Positions 11,001-20,787 of a stretch of DNA of 64,000 nt are shown here, one piece after another. The DNA comes from Psychrobacter sp. P11G3 (lineage in GTDB: Bacteria > Pseudomonadota > Gammaproteobacteria > Pseudomonadales > Moraxellaceae), in the NCBI RefSeq assembly GCF_001435845.1, contig NZ_CM003596.1:2837298-2901297 (forward strand), read 5' to 3'. Position 1 is the first letter of the stretch. Every line of letters starts with the position of its first letter. The position numbers and the translations under genes are program-made. Below the pieces are notes generated by a model that saw nothing but the letters and a program-made list of their open reading frames with translations, had not been told where the DNA came from and did not search any database.

Positions 11001-12468
11001 CTGGTTCTTGACCATTTTCAGCATTAGGGCGAATAATTTCTGTGCGCTCTTCATTGGTGATGTGATACATCTTTTGTAGCGCTTTTAGCTTATCACCGCG
11101 GCACGCTTGCGTTGCCAACGTCTCTTCTAGACGTTCATCATCACGAACACGCGTTGCTTCTTCACGCAACCATTTACGATATGGATGCGCCGTTTTTAGT
11201 AAAGTTGCAATAGCGGTCGTATCTAGAATTTGACCAGTCAACGTATCAATGACCAGCATTTGACCAGGTCCAACGCGACCTTTTGCTAATACATCTTGTG
11301 GCTCGTAATCCCAAACACCCACTTCTGATGCAACAGTGATATAGCCGTTCTTAGTGGTTACCCAACGTGATGGGCGCAGACCGTTTCTATCGAGCATACA
11401 GACCGCATAGCGTCCATCTTGAATGACTAGACCTGCTGGACCGTCCCACGCTTCCATATGCTGTGAGTAAAACTCATAAAACGCGCGCAGATCCATGTCC
11501 ATGCTATCAACATTCTGCCACGCTGGCGGTACCAAAATAGACATCGCATGGAACAGATTCATACCACCAGACATAAGCACTTCAAGCATATTATCTAAGC
11601 TAGATGAATCTGAACCGGTACTATTTACAAGTGGTGTCAGCTCATTCAAGTTAGGCAGTTTGTCTGATTTTAGCTTTGGCGTACGAGCTTTAGACCAGTT
11701 GCGGTTACCTGTAATGGTATTTAACTCACCATTGTGCGCAAGATAACGGAATGGCTGTGCCAATGGCCAGCGCGGCAAGGTATTGGTTGAGAAACGCTGA
11801 TGGAAGACTACGATATGTGACGCCAAACGCTCATCTTGCAAATCCAAGAAAAACGCTGGTAAATCTGAAGGCATTACCAAGCCTTTATAAATAATGGTCT
11901 GACAACTCAATGAACAAACGTAAAATAGCTCATCATCCGTCAAACGCTGCTCTGCTTTTTTGCGTGCAACAAACAGCTTACGGTTGAAGTCGTCAGCAGC
12001 CAAGTCATCTGGTGCATTAACAAACACTTGCTTAAAGTCTGGCAATGTCTCACGACCAATCTCACCAACAATACTCAAGTCAAGTGGTACATCACGCCAG
12101 CCAGCCACTTCTAACCCTTGGGCTGTAATCTCATCGCTTAATACTTGTTGGCTATGCTTGGCTTTATCGCTATCTAAATTCACGAACACCATACCGACAG
12201 CAAAGTTGTCCGTAATGGCAAATTGCTGCTCGTCAGCAATCTGTTTAAAGAAATCGGTAGGCGTCGCTAATAGTAAACCACAACCATCACCAGTTCTACC
12301 GTCAGCAGCAACACCGCCGCGATGTGTCATACAACTTAAACTATGAATGGCAGTTTTTACCAAATCATGGCTCGCTTCACCCTCAATATGGGCAATTAGG
12401 CCAAAACCGCAATTATCAGAAAAATCATCTGGCGTGGCCAGGTGTGTTTGTGAGGAAATCATTGACAT
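8005..12468 (-). CDS. gltB: Glutamate synthase (NADPH) large subunit
   Basis: A 1487-residue alpha subunit. The N-terminal glutamine amidotransferase domain begins at Cys20 ([11 protein letters not shown]), which should become the N-terminal nucleophile after removal of a 19-residue propeptide. A central domain follows. The FMN/2-oxoglutarate synthase domain carries [23 protein letters not shown] and [15 protein letters not shown]. The 3Fe-4S cysteines lie in [12 protein letters not shown]. The C-terminal beta-helix domain has repeated G..G..G motifs ([30 protein letters not shown]). The enzyme assimilates ammonia carried as glutamine amide. ATG at 12468 is chosen over an upstream TTG-initiated extension because AAGGA precedes it by seven bases and it gives the expected propeptide. 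It is preceded by an unusually long leader. Confidence 0.97.
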   Translation of the reverse strand: MSMISSQTHLATPDDFSDNCGFGLIAHIEGEASHDLVKTAIHSLSCMTHRGGVAADGRTGDGCGLLLATPTDFFKQIADEQQFAITDNFAVGMVFVNLDSDKAKHSQQVLSDEITAQGLEVAGWRDVPLDLSIVGEIGRETLPDFKQVFVNAPDDLAADDFNRKLFVARKKAEQRLTDDELFYVCSLSCQTIIYKGLVMPSDLPAFFLDLQDERLASHIVVFHQRFSTNTLPRWPLAQPFRYLAHNGELNTITGNRNWSKARTPKLKSDKLPNLNELTPLVNSTGSDSSSLDNMLEVLMSGGMNLFHAMSILVPPAWQNVDSMDMDLRAFYEFYSQHMEAWDGPAGLVIQDGRYAVCMLDRNGLRPSRWVTTKNGYITVASEVGVWDYEPQDVLAKGRVGPGQMLVIDTLTGQILDTTAIATLLKTAHPYRKWLREEATRVRDDERLEETLATQACRGDKLKALQKMYHITNEERTEIIRPNAENGQEPVGSMGDDTPMAVLSQQIRHVGDFFRQQFAQVTNPPIDPLRESIVMSLQTCLGAETNVFAPSARDAHRIILSSPVLSASKMQQLETLDDPAFKMARIDLNYDRTLELSDAIVAICEQVADNIRSGNTLIVLSDKDIDTDKVPANAIMVTGAVHHYLIAQGIRTDANLIIETGLARDSHQIAVLIGFGATCVYPYLAYDVIDDLVATGELLGDPIQARVNFRKGLDKGLLKILSKMGISTIVSYRGAQLFEAVGLSEEVVNLCFKGVQSRIKGATFADLAADQAQLAANAFKRRAPLDQGGLLKFVFNKEYHAFNPDVINSLHTAVRTGDYDNYRNYADLVNSRPVATLRDLLQLKTDNSIDVNEVEDISEILTRFDSAGMSLGALSPEAHESIAMAMNTIGGRSNSGEGGEDPARYGTLRNSKIKQVASGRFGVTPAYLRSAEVMQIKVAQGAKPGEGGQLPGGKVNALIARLRYSVPGVTLISPPPHHDIYSIEDLAQLIFDLKQVNPDALVSVKLVSRPGVGTIATGVAKAYADLITISGYDGGTAASPLSSIHHAGSPWELGLAETHQSLRVNGLRDKVRVQTDGGLKTGLDVVKAAILGAESFGFGTTPMIAVGCKYLRICHLNNCPTGVATQKAKLRDEHFIGEAEMLINFFKFVATETREWLAALGVRSMEELVGRTDLLDILEGNTDKQRHLDLTPLLFSHPASVGKAQTCQVERNEPFDKGLLAEQMISDMLVNIRKGAGGDYSYFVGNCDRSIGARISGEIAQVWGNLGMSDMPIKLRLTGTAGQSLGVWNAGGLNIELEGDANDYVGKGMAGGEIVIYPPKDSNFMAQETAIIGNTCLYGATGGKLYAAGTAGERFGVRNSGAHAVIEGTGDHCCEYMTGGIVTILGRTGLNFGAGMTGGFAYVLDMEGDFFDRCNHELIDLNRISSEQTEEHRIHLQQVIEAHVDKTGSAWGQTILNDFEHYVRKFYLVKPKAANIASLLKTTMADPQ

Positions 12469-13332
12469 AGCTTGTCCTTTTAAGTAGACGGGCAACTTAC
12501 ATTTCCAATGCGGAGTATAAGTTGGTACCCGTAAGCAGAACGGGCTGATAGTGGATATTCGTGTGTTCGAATTGGCAAATAGTGCAATGCTCGATAGACA
12601 TCATACTCTAAGAGAAAGTAAAACCCTTGACCCTCCTGGTCATTAGCTGATGTCTTGACATGTGGTCCGTGTATCAAAAGATAGTAAGTAGCAGCCCTTG
12701 GCAACGGGAGAATCTACGCCCTTAAATGCCAGTTACTCAATCAGTGATATCTAATGCCATTCATTTAAGCATCATTTGTTATGTTGTCATGTCTAGCATT
12801 TAGAGCTAAACATACAATGACTTAATAACGGTGCATTTGTTTATCTTGAATATCTGACGCTCTGTATTCAAGCACTTTGTTTACCCTAAAAAGAGTGACA
12901 ATAAGAGAGGTTGCGTCACTTACGTTAACCTTATTATAGATAGTAAGTAACTGCGCTTGAGACAATAATATTTAGTAAAGAACTCTAAAAACCACGAAAA
13001 AACTACTAAATAGTTGTTAAATAGACATTTTTTACGATAACTATACAGAACGTCGCCCACAGTTATATTAGTTAATGATTGTCGAAAAATCTAGTCTTTT
13101 CTATCGATTCATTAGCCATAAATTGTAAGAGGACTTATTACTATTGGTTATAGGACAAATAAAACTGTTATTAAAATTTTAATGCGAACAATATAAATGA
13201 CAGTTAGCAAAAGGCTTTGATAATATTTAACAGTAGTAGCTTACCGCTTATTATGACGATGGAATGATTTCGTATAACGCTAAAAAAACCCACTAACCAA
13301 ATCGCTAGTGGGTTAAATTAATCAGACAAAAA
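12469..13332. other. Long gltB upstream region, possible structured leader
   Basis: This 864-bp gap precedes gltB. The gltB-proximal 240 bp (about 12480-12720) looks less AT-rich than the rest and can fold on the minus strand into several hairpins: TGACC/GGTCA around an AGGAG loop (12628-12642) and a CAACTTA/TAAGTTG pair near 12500-12530. A 74-codon open frame (12480-12704, TTG start, no ribosome-binding site, rare codons) crosses it but does not look protein-like. A TATAAT -10-like sequence on the minus strand at 12933-12938 has no good -35. The distal part is AT-rich and otherwise featureless up to the SPOR-gene terminator. Confidence 0.45.
13282..13316 (-). terminator. Terminator downstream of the SPOR-domain gene
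   Basis: AACCCACTA and TAGTGGGTT form a 9-bp stem around an 11-base loop, with a run of T7 on the minus strand immediately after. It lies 17 bp beyond the stop of the SPOR-domain gene. Confidence 0.85.
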
Positions 13333-14421
13333 CTAATTACTCTTATCTTCTATTAGCGCTTTTATACTGTCGCTATTATTTTTGGGAGGATTTGCGTTAG
13401 CACTTTTGCCATTAGCATTTGAATTATTATTTGTGCTATTAGGGGGCTTAGGCGTTGGCACGACTGGTGGCTTCTTACTGGTACTGCTCTCCGCCGGTGC
13501 CGCAGGCTTTTTATTTTCTGGCGCGGACTTACTTGCGTTGTTTTCGTCTTTTGGCGATGCTTCAGATATTGTCTGCGTCTCACCACCAACCGTACGCTCT
13601 TCACTAACAGATAACGTGGCAGAGGTATCTACCGACTGACGAATACTCTCTTGAGGACTGCTACCATTAGCGCTTTCTTGGTTACCTCGATTACTGTTAG
13701 CACTAGCTGCTTGAGCAGCGGCGTCATCAGCTTCTTCTTGCAAACGAGCAGGCACTTCACGCTTGGTAGGTTTTAAGTCGACGGCACGTGTACGTTTTGT
13801 ACTCAAATCTTTTACTGGATCAGGACGCTCATAATTATCAATGATACTGACATACCGACTAATCTCTTCTGGCAGTACACGTACGTTTGTAGGTAACTTA
13901 AAGTCTATTAGCTTTGCGGCTCCTACTGCTTCTTGCGGGCTACTCATAATCCCATAAGTCAGCATATAACGGACTTGTTTTTCATCATCAAGATAACGGA
14001 AATAAGCAAATTTATCACGATCTTGACGGCCTTCTAAGTAACTAACAATCACATCATTTTCAGCGACATTCATTACTTGAACAGTCCACTTGCCTTTATT
14101 AGCTAGCAGATAACGCTTGTCTTTGAACTCGTCCGGATAATCGCGCAAATCTCGAATCGTTGCATCAAAATTAATCGGTTGCACATCCGTATCTAACTCA
14201 TGCAGCGATTCAACTTTTAGTGGTTGCTCAAACTCTTCATTCAAAATCTCTGGCGCTGATATTGGTGCATTCTCAATTTTGGCACCCATGGCTGGCGTTT
14301 GACTAAACATCCATACTAACGCTGTGACTACCCCTAAAAGTAGAGTCACTATTAGCCAAATCAGTGCTTGACGACTGTATGATTGGCTAGCAGTACGCGT
14401 TTTTGTTTTTGATGTTGCCAT
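13333..14421 (-). CDS. SPOR-domain inner-membrane protein with long disordered tail
   Basis: A 362-residue protein with a cytoplasmic basic N terminus and one transmembrane segment (about 19-38), so mostly periplasmic. Residues about 111-195 (WTVQVMNV...YMLTYGIMSSPQEAVGAAK...VLPEEISRYV) resemble an SPOR domain, which binds denuded glycan at division septa. The remaining 160 residues are rich in Ser, Asn, Pro, Ala and Lys and look disordered. This is unusual, because SPOR domains normally sit at the C terminus. A SPOR gene after aroB is common in gammaproteobacteria (damX position), which supports the assignment. The start at 14421 (ATG, AAGGA eight bases upstream) is preferred over a codon seven residues earlier. 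Function in cell division is inferred from the family. Confidence 0.75.
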   Translation of the reverse strand: MATSKTKTRTASQSYSRQALIWLIVTLLLGVVTALVWMFSQTPAMGAKIENAPISAPEILNEEFEQPLKVESLHELDTDVQPINFDATIRDLRDYPDEFKDKRYLLANKGKWTVQVMNVAENDVIVSYLEGRQDRDKFAYFRYLDDEKQVRYMLTYGIMSSPQEAVGAAKLIDFKLPTNVRVLPEEISRYVSIIDNYERPDPVKDLSTKRTRAVDLKPTKREVPARLQEEADDAAAQAASANSNRGNQESANGSSPQESIRQSVDTSATLSVSEERTVGGETQTISEASPKDENNASKSAPENKKPAAPAESSTSKKPPVVPTPKPPNSTNNNSNANGKSANANPPKNNSDSIKALIEDKSN

Positions 14422-14551
14422 GAGGCGGTCCTTGGTAAACACATGTTTTACAGCATGATATAGATGCTTATTTAAACAGAGGTACAGCTAACCAGTCGGC
14501 TATAAGTACGAGATTTTAGTATAAATATATAAACGATAAGTTCTTGAGACG

Positions 14552-15658
14552 TTACGCGCTATGTTTTGACAAAACTTCATGCAATAGTTCGCCGTCAAAC
14601 TCATTAGTCATTACCGCATCGCCAATTGATTTTAACAAAATTAGGCGGATTTGTCCGTGTTTCACTTTTTTATCGTGTCCCATTAAATCTAAAGCAGTGT
14701 CTACATCGATAGCTGGTGGCGTAATAGGTAAGTTTGCCAATTCCAAAACACGCTTAATACGTATAACTTCATTATCAGTTAGCCAGCCAATCTTTTGCGA
14801 TAGCTCAGCTGCTTGTACCATACCAGCCGCTACTGCTTCGCCATGTAACCAATTGCCATAGCCTTCATGTGTTTCAATCACATGACCAAAAGTATGACCA
14901 AAGTTCAATAGCGCGCGCACACCGGACTCTCTTTCATCTTGTGCCACTACATCGGCTTTGTACTGACAGCAGCGCTTTACAGCTTCACCAAGTACTGCCA
15001 AATCAAGCGCCATCATTGCAGGCAAGTTTGCCTCAAGCCATGTTAAAAAGACCTCATCCATGATAAGGGCATATTTAATAATCTCAGCCACTCCAGCCGA
15101 TAGCTCACGCGCAGGCAGTGTCTTAAGCGTACTCATATCAGCAAGCACCATTTGCGGCTGCCAAAAAGCACCAATCATATTTTTACCTTGCGGATGATTG
15201 ATACCCGTTTTACCACCAACACTAGAATCCACTTGTGACAATAGCGTCGTTGGAATTTGAATAAAATTGACACCGCGCATAAAGCTAGCAGCAGCAAAAC
15301 CAGTCATATCTCCAACCACACCACCGCCAAGGGCAATAAGTGTCACATCGCGATTGAAGTGCTCTGTCATCAGTGCATCATAAATCTGATCAATACTTGC
15401 CTGGTTTTTGTATTGTTCACCGTCTGGCAGTACGCACACCTTTACCACAAACTGTTCTGCTAGCTCATCTTCTAATGCTTTTAAGTATAAAGGTGCCACA
15501 GTGTCATTGGTGACGATCAAAACTTGACGACCACTGATATAAGGCGTGATTTGCTTTGCCATACTGCTATGTTCGGTCGCAGATTGTTCAGTAATAACAA
15601 TAGGATAATCATGACTTTGCGTATGAACTATTAAGCCATCATGAAACGGCATTACCAT
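14552..15658 (-). CDS. aroB: 3-dehydroquinate synthase
   Basis: A 368-residue cytoplasmic enzyme converting DAHP to 3-dehydroquinate, the second shikimate-pathway step, using NAD+ and a divalent metal. Diagnostic segments: the NAD-binding GGGVVGDMTGF, the substrate-site PTTLLSQVDSSVGGKTGIN (with Lys), and the metal ligands in NFGHTFGHVIE and LHGEAVAAGM. Length matches the family. It follows aroK by about 75 bp in the same direction, and the SPOR gene follows, reproducing the common aroK-aroB-damX-like order. ATG at 15658 has AGGAG six bases upstream. Confidence 0.97.
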   Translation of the reverse strand: MVMPFHDGLIVHTQSHDYPIVITEQSATEHSSMAKQITPYISGRQVLIVTNDTVAPLYLKALEDELAEQFVVKVCVLPDGEQYKNQASIDQIYDALMTEHFNRDVTLIALGGGVVGDMTGFAAASFMRGVNFIQIPTTLLSQVDSSVGGKTGINHPQGKNMIGAFWQPQMVLADMSTLKTLPARELSAGVAEIIKYALIMDEVFLTWLEANLPAMMALDLAVLGEAVKRCCQYKADVVAQDERESGVRALLNFGHTFGHVIETHEGYGNWLHGEAVAAGMVQAAELSQKIGWLTDNEVIRIKRVLELANLPITPPAIDVDTALDLMGHDKKVKHGQIRLILLKSIGDAVMTNEFDGELLHEVLSKHSA

Positions 15659-15733
15659 GTGATACTCCTAAAGCATTTTCGATGAGGTAAAAGTAATTGA
15701 GTCTGCATATCAATCGTAGTTGCCAGTCTATTA

Positions 15734-16294
15734 CTAGTCTTCTTGGTGCACCGATGAGTCCGTAGTGCAATCGACGAATGATTCTAGCTGCTGCATTAAT
15801 TGATTGACCATGTGGCGTGGGTACGTGTGACCAGTAGGCATAATAATATGGGCGACTTGGCGATAGAGTGGATCGCGCGCACTGTATAACTCTTGCAATA
15901 TTTTTCTAGGATTAGGCTGCTGTAATAATGGTCGAGACTTGTCTTTAGAGGTACGTGCCAGCTGCACCTCGACAGGTGCATTAAGATAAACGACGATGCC
16001 ACGCTGTTTTAGGAACTCTCGGTTTTCAGCACACATGACTGCACCGCCACCGGTCGCCAATACGATTTGAGAGTTTTGGGTCAATTCATCAATGGCACGC
16101 GTTTCACGCTCACGGAAGCCTGCCTCACCTTCTTTGGCAAATATCCAAGCAATGTCAGCACCTGTCTGCGATTCAATATACCAATCGCTGTCTACAAAGG
16201 TGCGACCTAACTGCTTGGCAAGCAGTTTTCCGATTGTCGTCTTCCCTGCTCCCATCGGACCCACTAAAAACACCGACGGTAATTCCTGCCCCAT
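15734..16294 (-). CDS. aroK: Shikimate kinase
   Basis: A 186-residue cytoplasmic P-loop kinase that phosphorylates shikimate at the 3-OH with ATP. The Walker A motif GPMGAGKTT lies at 12-20. DSDWYIE (with the shikimate-binding Asp), FRERET and ATGGGAVM are the substrate-site motifs, and the lid contains TSKDKSRPLL. It is slightly longer than the usual 170-175 residues because of a C-terminal acidic tail. A probable terminator separates it from pilQ upstream, so it may have its own promoter with aroB. The ribosome-binding site is weak. Confidence 0.95.
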   Translation of the reverse strand: MGQELPSVFLVGPMGAGKTTIGKLLAKQLGRTFVDSDWYIESQTGADIAWIFAKEGEAGFRERETRAIDELTQNSQIVLATGGGAVMCAENREFLKQRGIVVYLNAPVEVQLARTSKDKSRPLLQQPNPRKILQELYSARDPLYRQVAHIIMPTGHTYPRHMVNQLMQQLESFVDCTTDSSVHQED

Positions 16295-16441
16295 AATACT
16301 TACTCAGCTAAATTAGGTATGATACAACGTCATTGTTATTCTGGCTAGTAATGAGCCGTGATTATTGTGAGTAAAATTTAGAGCACACTATTTATCAGTA
16401 CATACATAGATATTGCAGCTAGAAAACCACTAGTGTCACGC

Positions 16442-16475
16442 ATAAAAAAAGCAAGCACTATGGCTTACTTTTTTT
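16442..16475 (-). terminator. Probable terminator after pilQ
   Basis: On the minus strand a stem built from AAAAAAAGTAAGC and GCTTGCTTTTTTT (one mismatch) ends in T7 about 25 bp beyond the pilQ stop. It suggests that the pil operon ends here and that aroK-aroB start separately, though read-through is possible. Confidence 0.7.
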
Positions 16476-16499
16476 AGCAATCAGCTAAACAATTTATGA

Positions 16500-18851
16500 T
16501 TAGTTCAGACGACTCGTACCATCATTAATAAGCTTTGGGGTCACAAAGATAAGTAGCTCTTCCTTACTATTACTACGTACATCACGACGGAATGCACGAC
16601 CGATATAAGGCAAGTCTCCTAGGAAAGGCACCTTATCTACGCCATTACTAGTGCGATTTTTAAAGACGCCGCCTAATACCACTGTCTGACCATCTTCAAT
16701 AATAACATTGGTTGATATAGAATCCTCAGAGATAGCAACCTGATTATTAATGATTGTCGGCGTGCCGTTGGTAATGACCAATTGCAAACCAATTTTACCA
16801 TCAGGTGTGATATTTGGTGTCGCTTCTAGACTTAATGCAGCCTCTTTAAAACTGGTTGTCGTCGCACCACTGGCTGATGCTTCCTGATACGGAATCTGAG
16901 TACCAGAAGAAACTTTTGCTGTTTGCTTATCTGCGGTTAAAATCTTAGGTGTAGAAATAACTTCACCACGGTTGTCCGCCTGTAGTGCTGACAACTCAAG
17001 ATCGAGCATCACATCAGACATACTGAGCAAACCAAAGGCAATACTACCTGCTGGGTTAGAAACGCCTAAATCAACGTTTAGGTTATCAGGACGAGTAATG
17101 TCATAAGAAGGATAAGAAACGGTTTGACCATTGACCGTCGTCGTCTCTACATCAAAATCTTTCAAATCCCATAAGGTTTGATCGCTACCGCCAACCAATA
17201 AGCTACGGTTGTTGGCAGCACCATTTGACAAGATACCCCAACGAACACCAATCTCTTTACTGAAGCTATCAGTTGCACTGACGATACGTGCTTCGATCAT
17301 GACTTGGCGAACAGGTATATCAATTTTGCTGATTAATTTATGGATGTTTTCGATACTGTCAGCAACGTCTTTGATAATCAAAGTATTGGTACGTTCATCA
17401 ACTGTTACCGTACCACGATTGGATAACAATGTATTATTATCCTCACGATTTGCGAGGCCACTACTATTACCAGTCGCGCCGCTACCTTGCGAAATAAGCG
17501 TTAAGACATCTTGTGCTTTTGCATAGCTTAAACGAATGTACTCAGTACGCAAAGGTGCGTAAGATTGAACAGCTTGCTGCGCTTCTAGTTCACGTGCTTC
17601 TTGCTCAGCCAGCTCAGTAGAAGGCGCCACCAAAATCACATTACCATTTTCACGCTTGCCTAGATTTTTACTTTTCAAAATAATATCGAGGGCTTGATCC
17701 CAAGGAACATTAATCAAACGCAAAGTGATGTTGCCAGCAACAGAATCACTTGCCACGATATTCATCTCAGTAAACTGCGCCAAAATATCTAAGACACTAC
17801 GAACCTCAACATCTTGGAATTCCATAGATAGCGGTTCGCCGCTATAGACTCTTTCTTCCAGCGTTGGCTCACGTAACAGCTCAGGTTTTTTAATACCAAT
17901 ATTTAACTGGTTACCTGATTGGTAGGCTTGATACTCATAATCGTCATTCATGTTAATGGTAACGACGCCATTCTGTCCTTGGTTTTTGGTATCAATACTA
18001 CCAACAAGACCACTGTTAATATTCAATCGGCGCAATAAATTTCTCGGAACCGTACTACCAGTCAAACGTACGACAAGCTTATTACCTTGGCGCTGCACAT
18101 CTACTGGAATAGCTTCGTTGGCAAGTACCATACTGACATTACCGCCACCATCACTGCCTGCTGAAAAATTGACTGCGCTTAGCCCATCATAGCTATACTG
18201 CTTGCTTACTTGTGAAGCTGCTAGTTGAGGGTTCAAAAGCGGATTGACTCTGACCACCATCGTGTCAGCTGGTACTTCGTTCTTCACAACAACCTTGCTC
18301 GTGGTACGTACAGGTGCTACTGGTACAGTAGAACTCTCAACAATAGGCGTAACGACAGCGGTCGTTGTCATACTATTATTGTTATTAAGTACATCTTGAA
18401 TCGGGTCGCTGGTAATGACAGGACGATTAGGGTCAGTGATGGTCAGCAATAAATCATTACCTTCAATCGCTGTCGTATAACTTCCTGACTCTTTTAAACC
18501 AACAATAAGGCGCGTGGTACTGTCACTACTTAGCGTAGTAACGTCATTAATCGCACCAATGTTATATTCGTTAAAGCGGCTAGCAAGCCCATTCTGTACT
18601 TGTTCGAAATCTAGGACTAAGCGACTAGGATCATCAAGCTGATAGGCTGCAGGCAATACTGGCAATCCTGTAAATCCCAAACGCATTTGCGTCACTGCAG
18701 GTGCGGTCTGTACTACAGAGACATTATCAATGCGCTGTGCAGCATGAGCACTATTAGTCACAGCCACCATACTGACTGCCAGTGCTGAAATGGCAAAAGC
18801 AGAAGACATGCGGTTGCTCATCATCATTACCTTGTTATTGCGTACTGTCAT
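16500..18851 (-). CDS. pilQ: Type IV pilus secretin
   Basis: A 783-residue outer-membrane secretin through which the type IV pilus passes. The order is: N-terminal signal peptide (cleavage likely after AHA near residue 37), two AMIN-type peptidoglycan-binding regions (RIDNVSVVQ... and, later, YSYDGLSAVNF), a secretin N0/STN domain (SMEFQDVEVRSVLDILAQF), an N1 domain (RTNTLIIKDVADSIENIHKLI), and the C-terminal secretin core with VPFLGDLPYIGRAFR and EELLIFVTP. This is the last gene of pilMNOPQ, 27 bp after pilP. It partners with the lipoprotein PilP. ATG at 18851 has GAGGA five bases upstream. Length is at the upper end of the usual range. Confidence 0.97.
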   Translation of the reverse strand: MTVRNNKVMMMSNRMSSAFAISALAVSMVAVTNSAHAAQRIDNVSVVQTAPAVTQMRLGFTGLPVLPAAYQLDDPSRLVLDFEQVQNGLASRFNEYNIGAINDVTTLSSDSTTRLIVGLKESGSYTTAIEGNDLLLTITDPNRPVITSDPIQDVLNNNNSMTTTAVVTPIVESSTVPVAPVRTTSKVVVKNEVPADTMVVRVNPLLNPQLAASQVSKQYSYDGLSAVNFSAGSDGGGNVSMVLANEAIPVDVQRQGNKLVVRLTGSTVPRNLLRRLNINSGLVGSIDTKNQGQNGVVTINMNDDYEYQAYQSGNQLNIGIKKPELLREPTLEERVYSGEPLSMEFQDVEVRSVLDILAQFTEMNIVASDSVAGNITLRLINVPWDQALDIILKSKNLGKRENGNVILVAPSTELAEQEARELEAQQAVQSYAPLRTEYIRLSYAKAQDVLTLISQGSGATGNSSGLANREDNNTLLSNRGTVTVDERTNTLIIKDVADSIENIHKLISKIDIPVRQVMIEARIVSATDSFSKEIGVRWGILSNGAANNRSLLVGGSDQTLWDLKDFDVETTTVNGQTVSYPSYDITRPDNLNVDLGVSNPAGSIAFGLLSMSDVMLDLELSALQADNRGEVISTPKILTADKQTAKVSSGTQIPYQEASASGATTTSFKEAALSLEATPNITPDGKIGLQLVITNGTPTIINNQVAISEDSISTNVIIEDGQTVVLGGVFKNRTSNGVDKVPFLGDLPYIGRAFRRDVRSNSKEELLIFVTPKLINDGTSRLN

Positions 18852-18878
18852 TATTTATTCCTCAAAAAATCTGCCGAC

Positions 18879-19412
18879 TTAGCTTATAGGGGATACCAGC
18901 GACTGGGGTTTTTCTACAAACCCTGCGCGGCTATCTGGCACAATTTCAATCAAGTTAACCTGGGTCGGCGTGATTTCAACAATACGGCCGTCATTCAATC
19001 CAAGATAATCGCCTACTTTAACACTCGCAACCGAACCATCAGGACGTTGTATCAATGCATATCGCTGACCTTCGGGCGAAATCACCACACCTCGGAAGAC
19101 CAATTGCGACAGTTCATACTGCTCAAGCGGTTCTTTGATTCTGTTGATATCTGGTCGTACACCATCTATAGGAGTGGTCGGGCCTTGCACATTGACTAAA
19201 CTCGGTGGTAAAAACGGACTACGTTGCGAGCTTGCGCTATATACAAAATCTTCTACCAGCTCGGCTTTAGGCGGCGGCTCAATAGGCTGTGCAGGCTGGT
19301 TGCGGATATCGGTCATCGCTTGCTCTGCCATACCTATACGGTCACTACACCCAGTCATAGATAAAACAGCGACACTTAAAACCAATAGCATAGGCATTCT
19401 TTGGATATTCAT
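18879..19412 (-). CDS. pilP: Type IV pilus inner-membrane lipoprotein PilP
   Basis: A 177-residue lipoprotein. The signal sequence ends in LSMTGC, with the lipidated Cys at 22. The C-terminal half is the PilP beta-domain (LSQLVFRGVVISPEGQRYAL, VKVGDYLGLNDGRIVEITP) that contacts PilQ. It links the PilMNO inner-membrane platform to the secretin. The ATG overlaps the pilO stop by one base (TAATG), indicating translational coupling. Confidence 0.96.
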   Translation of the reverse strand: MNIQRMPMLLVLSVAVLSMTGCSDRIGMAEQAMTDIRNQPAQPIEPPPKAELVEDFVYSASSQRSPFLPPSLVNVQGPTTPIDGVRPDINRIKEPLEQYELSQLVFRGVVISPEGQRYALIQRPDGSVASVKVGDYLGLNDGRIVEITPTQVNLIEIVPDSRAGFVEKPQSLVSPIS

Positions 19413-20137
19413 TAGTTGCCTCCTGCATTTGCATTTGTATCAGTAGCAGCGGCTTCATCACCTTCAGGAGCCGCTTCTTTAGAGCGATAAGTCTTAGTTT
19501 GCAAGACTAGATTAAGCTCTGGCAAAACATCTAATGTAGGCTGCGGGTTACTGACTTCAAAATCATGCATCGTAATAATTCGAGGCAGTGCGGCAAGGCC
19601 ACTGATAAAGCTACCAAACTGATGGTATTCGCCTAACGCCGCAATACGTATTGGCTGCTCAATAAAGAATTCGTTTTCAATTTCAGGTTCTACTGAAATA
19701 TCTTGGAAGCGGATATTACTACCAACGCCTGTCATGTTTATACCTTCTACCAATTCTGACACACGTGTATCTTTTGGCAACTGATCTAATAAAGTATTAA
19801 ATTCAGTTTCCATTTGGACAACTTGCGCTTGATACGCTTTTAAATGACGTGCGCGAGATTCTTTTTCACGGTAGCTATCAAGTAGAGTTTGTTGTTGGCT
19901 TTCAGCCGCATTGATCTCGTCAATTTTGCTGCTGATGGGTAATGCCCATGACAATGCTGCGATAAAAGTGATGATAAGACCAATCACTGTCACCTTTACA
20001 GGTAATGGCCAACTGCCATAATTTTCTGAATCTAGCGACTCAAAACTACGGCGAAACTCATTTAAATCGAATTGCTTTTTTGGCTTTAAAGCAGATTTTT
20101 TGGTTTTAGAGAGGCTCTTTTTGCGGATAAGCTTCAT
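19412..20137 (-). CDS. pilO: Type IV pilus assembly protein PilO
   Basis: A 241-residue bitopic inner-membrane protein. It has a long basic cytoplasmic N terminus, one transmembrane helix at about 50-68 (VTVIGLIITFIAALSWALPI), a periplasmic coiled coil (residues 75-115), and a ferredoxin-like C-terminal domain (FGSFISGLAALPRIITMHDF). It pairs with PilN to form the alignment complex. It overlaps pilN by four bases (ATGA) and pilP by one base. The acidic/Ala tail is longer than in many homologues. Confidence 0.95.
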   Translation of the reverse strand: MKLIRKKSLSKTKKSALKPKKQFDLNEFRRSFESLDSENYGSWPLPVKVTVIGLIITFIAALSWALPISSKIDEINAAESQQQTLLDSYREKESRARHLKAYQAQVVQMETEFNTLLDQLPKDTRVSELVEGINMTGVGSNIRFQDISVEPEIENEFFIEQPIRIAALGEYHQFGSFISGLAALPRIITMHDFEVSNPQPTLDVLPELNLVLQTKTYRSKEAAPEGDEAAATDTNANAGGN

Positions 20138-20787
20138 AACGCACCTCCTAGACCAGTATCGGTATCAGTAGCAGTCGGAGTTTCCGACTGTACTCTAGTC
20201 GTTACTACAAACTGTACGTAACTGTCTTCAGGATAAACAGGTCGCGCCTGCTCACCAGTATTAACCGTATTATTGAGGACTGGAGCAGCCTCATAAGCGC
20301 TAATATTCTGCTGAATGTTACTTACTGCTGAGTTGCCCATCCATTTACTGTTATCAAGGTTACGAATCAGGCTGGACACAATGTTTGGATTGTCCGCTAA
20401 GCCTGTCAAAGTTAGCGTATCACCTTCACGTTTAAGGTTATTTAGATAAAGTGCTGGTGGAATAGCTTTAGCGAGATCATCCCACAAGCGTACAGGTACA
20501 GGACGTCGCCCCTGTAGATCTTGAATAACTTGCATGCGTGAAATAATGTCTTCACGGCGCTGCTCTAAACTGTCAATCTCAGTCAATGCGGTGTCTAAGC
20601 GAGTGTTTTCTTGTTCGATTAATGCATTGGCATCAAGCTGCTCATCAAGTTCATTGTTGAAATAACTCCATGAAGCAAAGGCTGCTAACAAGGTGAGTAA
20701 CGTCACCGCCACTATTAAAGTCATAAACTCTTTGTTACGACGTTCACGCTCTTCTTGTCGCCAAGGTAAAAGGTTAATACGAGCCAT
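20134..20787 (-). CDS. pilN: Type IV pilus assembly protein PilN
   Basis: A 217-residue bitopic protein. The N-terminal ARINLLPWRQEERERR is the conserved cytoplasmic tail that inserts into PilM. A transmembrane helix follows (about 22-42), then a coiled coil and a periplasmic domain with PPALYLNNLKREGDTLTLTG and FVVTTRV. It forms heterodimers with PilO. It overlaps both neighbours (one base with pilM, four with pilO), so the operon is tightly coupled. Confidence 0.95.
   Translation of the reverse strand: MARINLLPWRQEERERRNKEFMTLIVAVTLLTLLAAFASWSYFNNELDEQLDANALIEQENTRLDTALTEIDSLEQRREDIISRMQVIQDLQGRRPVPVRLWDDLAKAIPPALYLNNLKREGDTLTLTGLADNPNIVSSLIRNLDNSKWMGNSAVSNIQQNISAYEAAPVLNNTVNTGEQARPVYPEDSYVQFVVTTRVQSETPTATDTDTGLGGAL

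Noticed and set aside
12480..12704. 74-codon frame before gltB as a gene
   Set aside because: It starts with TTG without a ribosome-binding site and uses rare codons (AGG, ATA, CGA, GGA). It is reported only as part of a possible structured leader.
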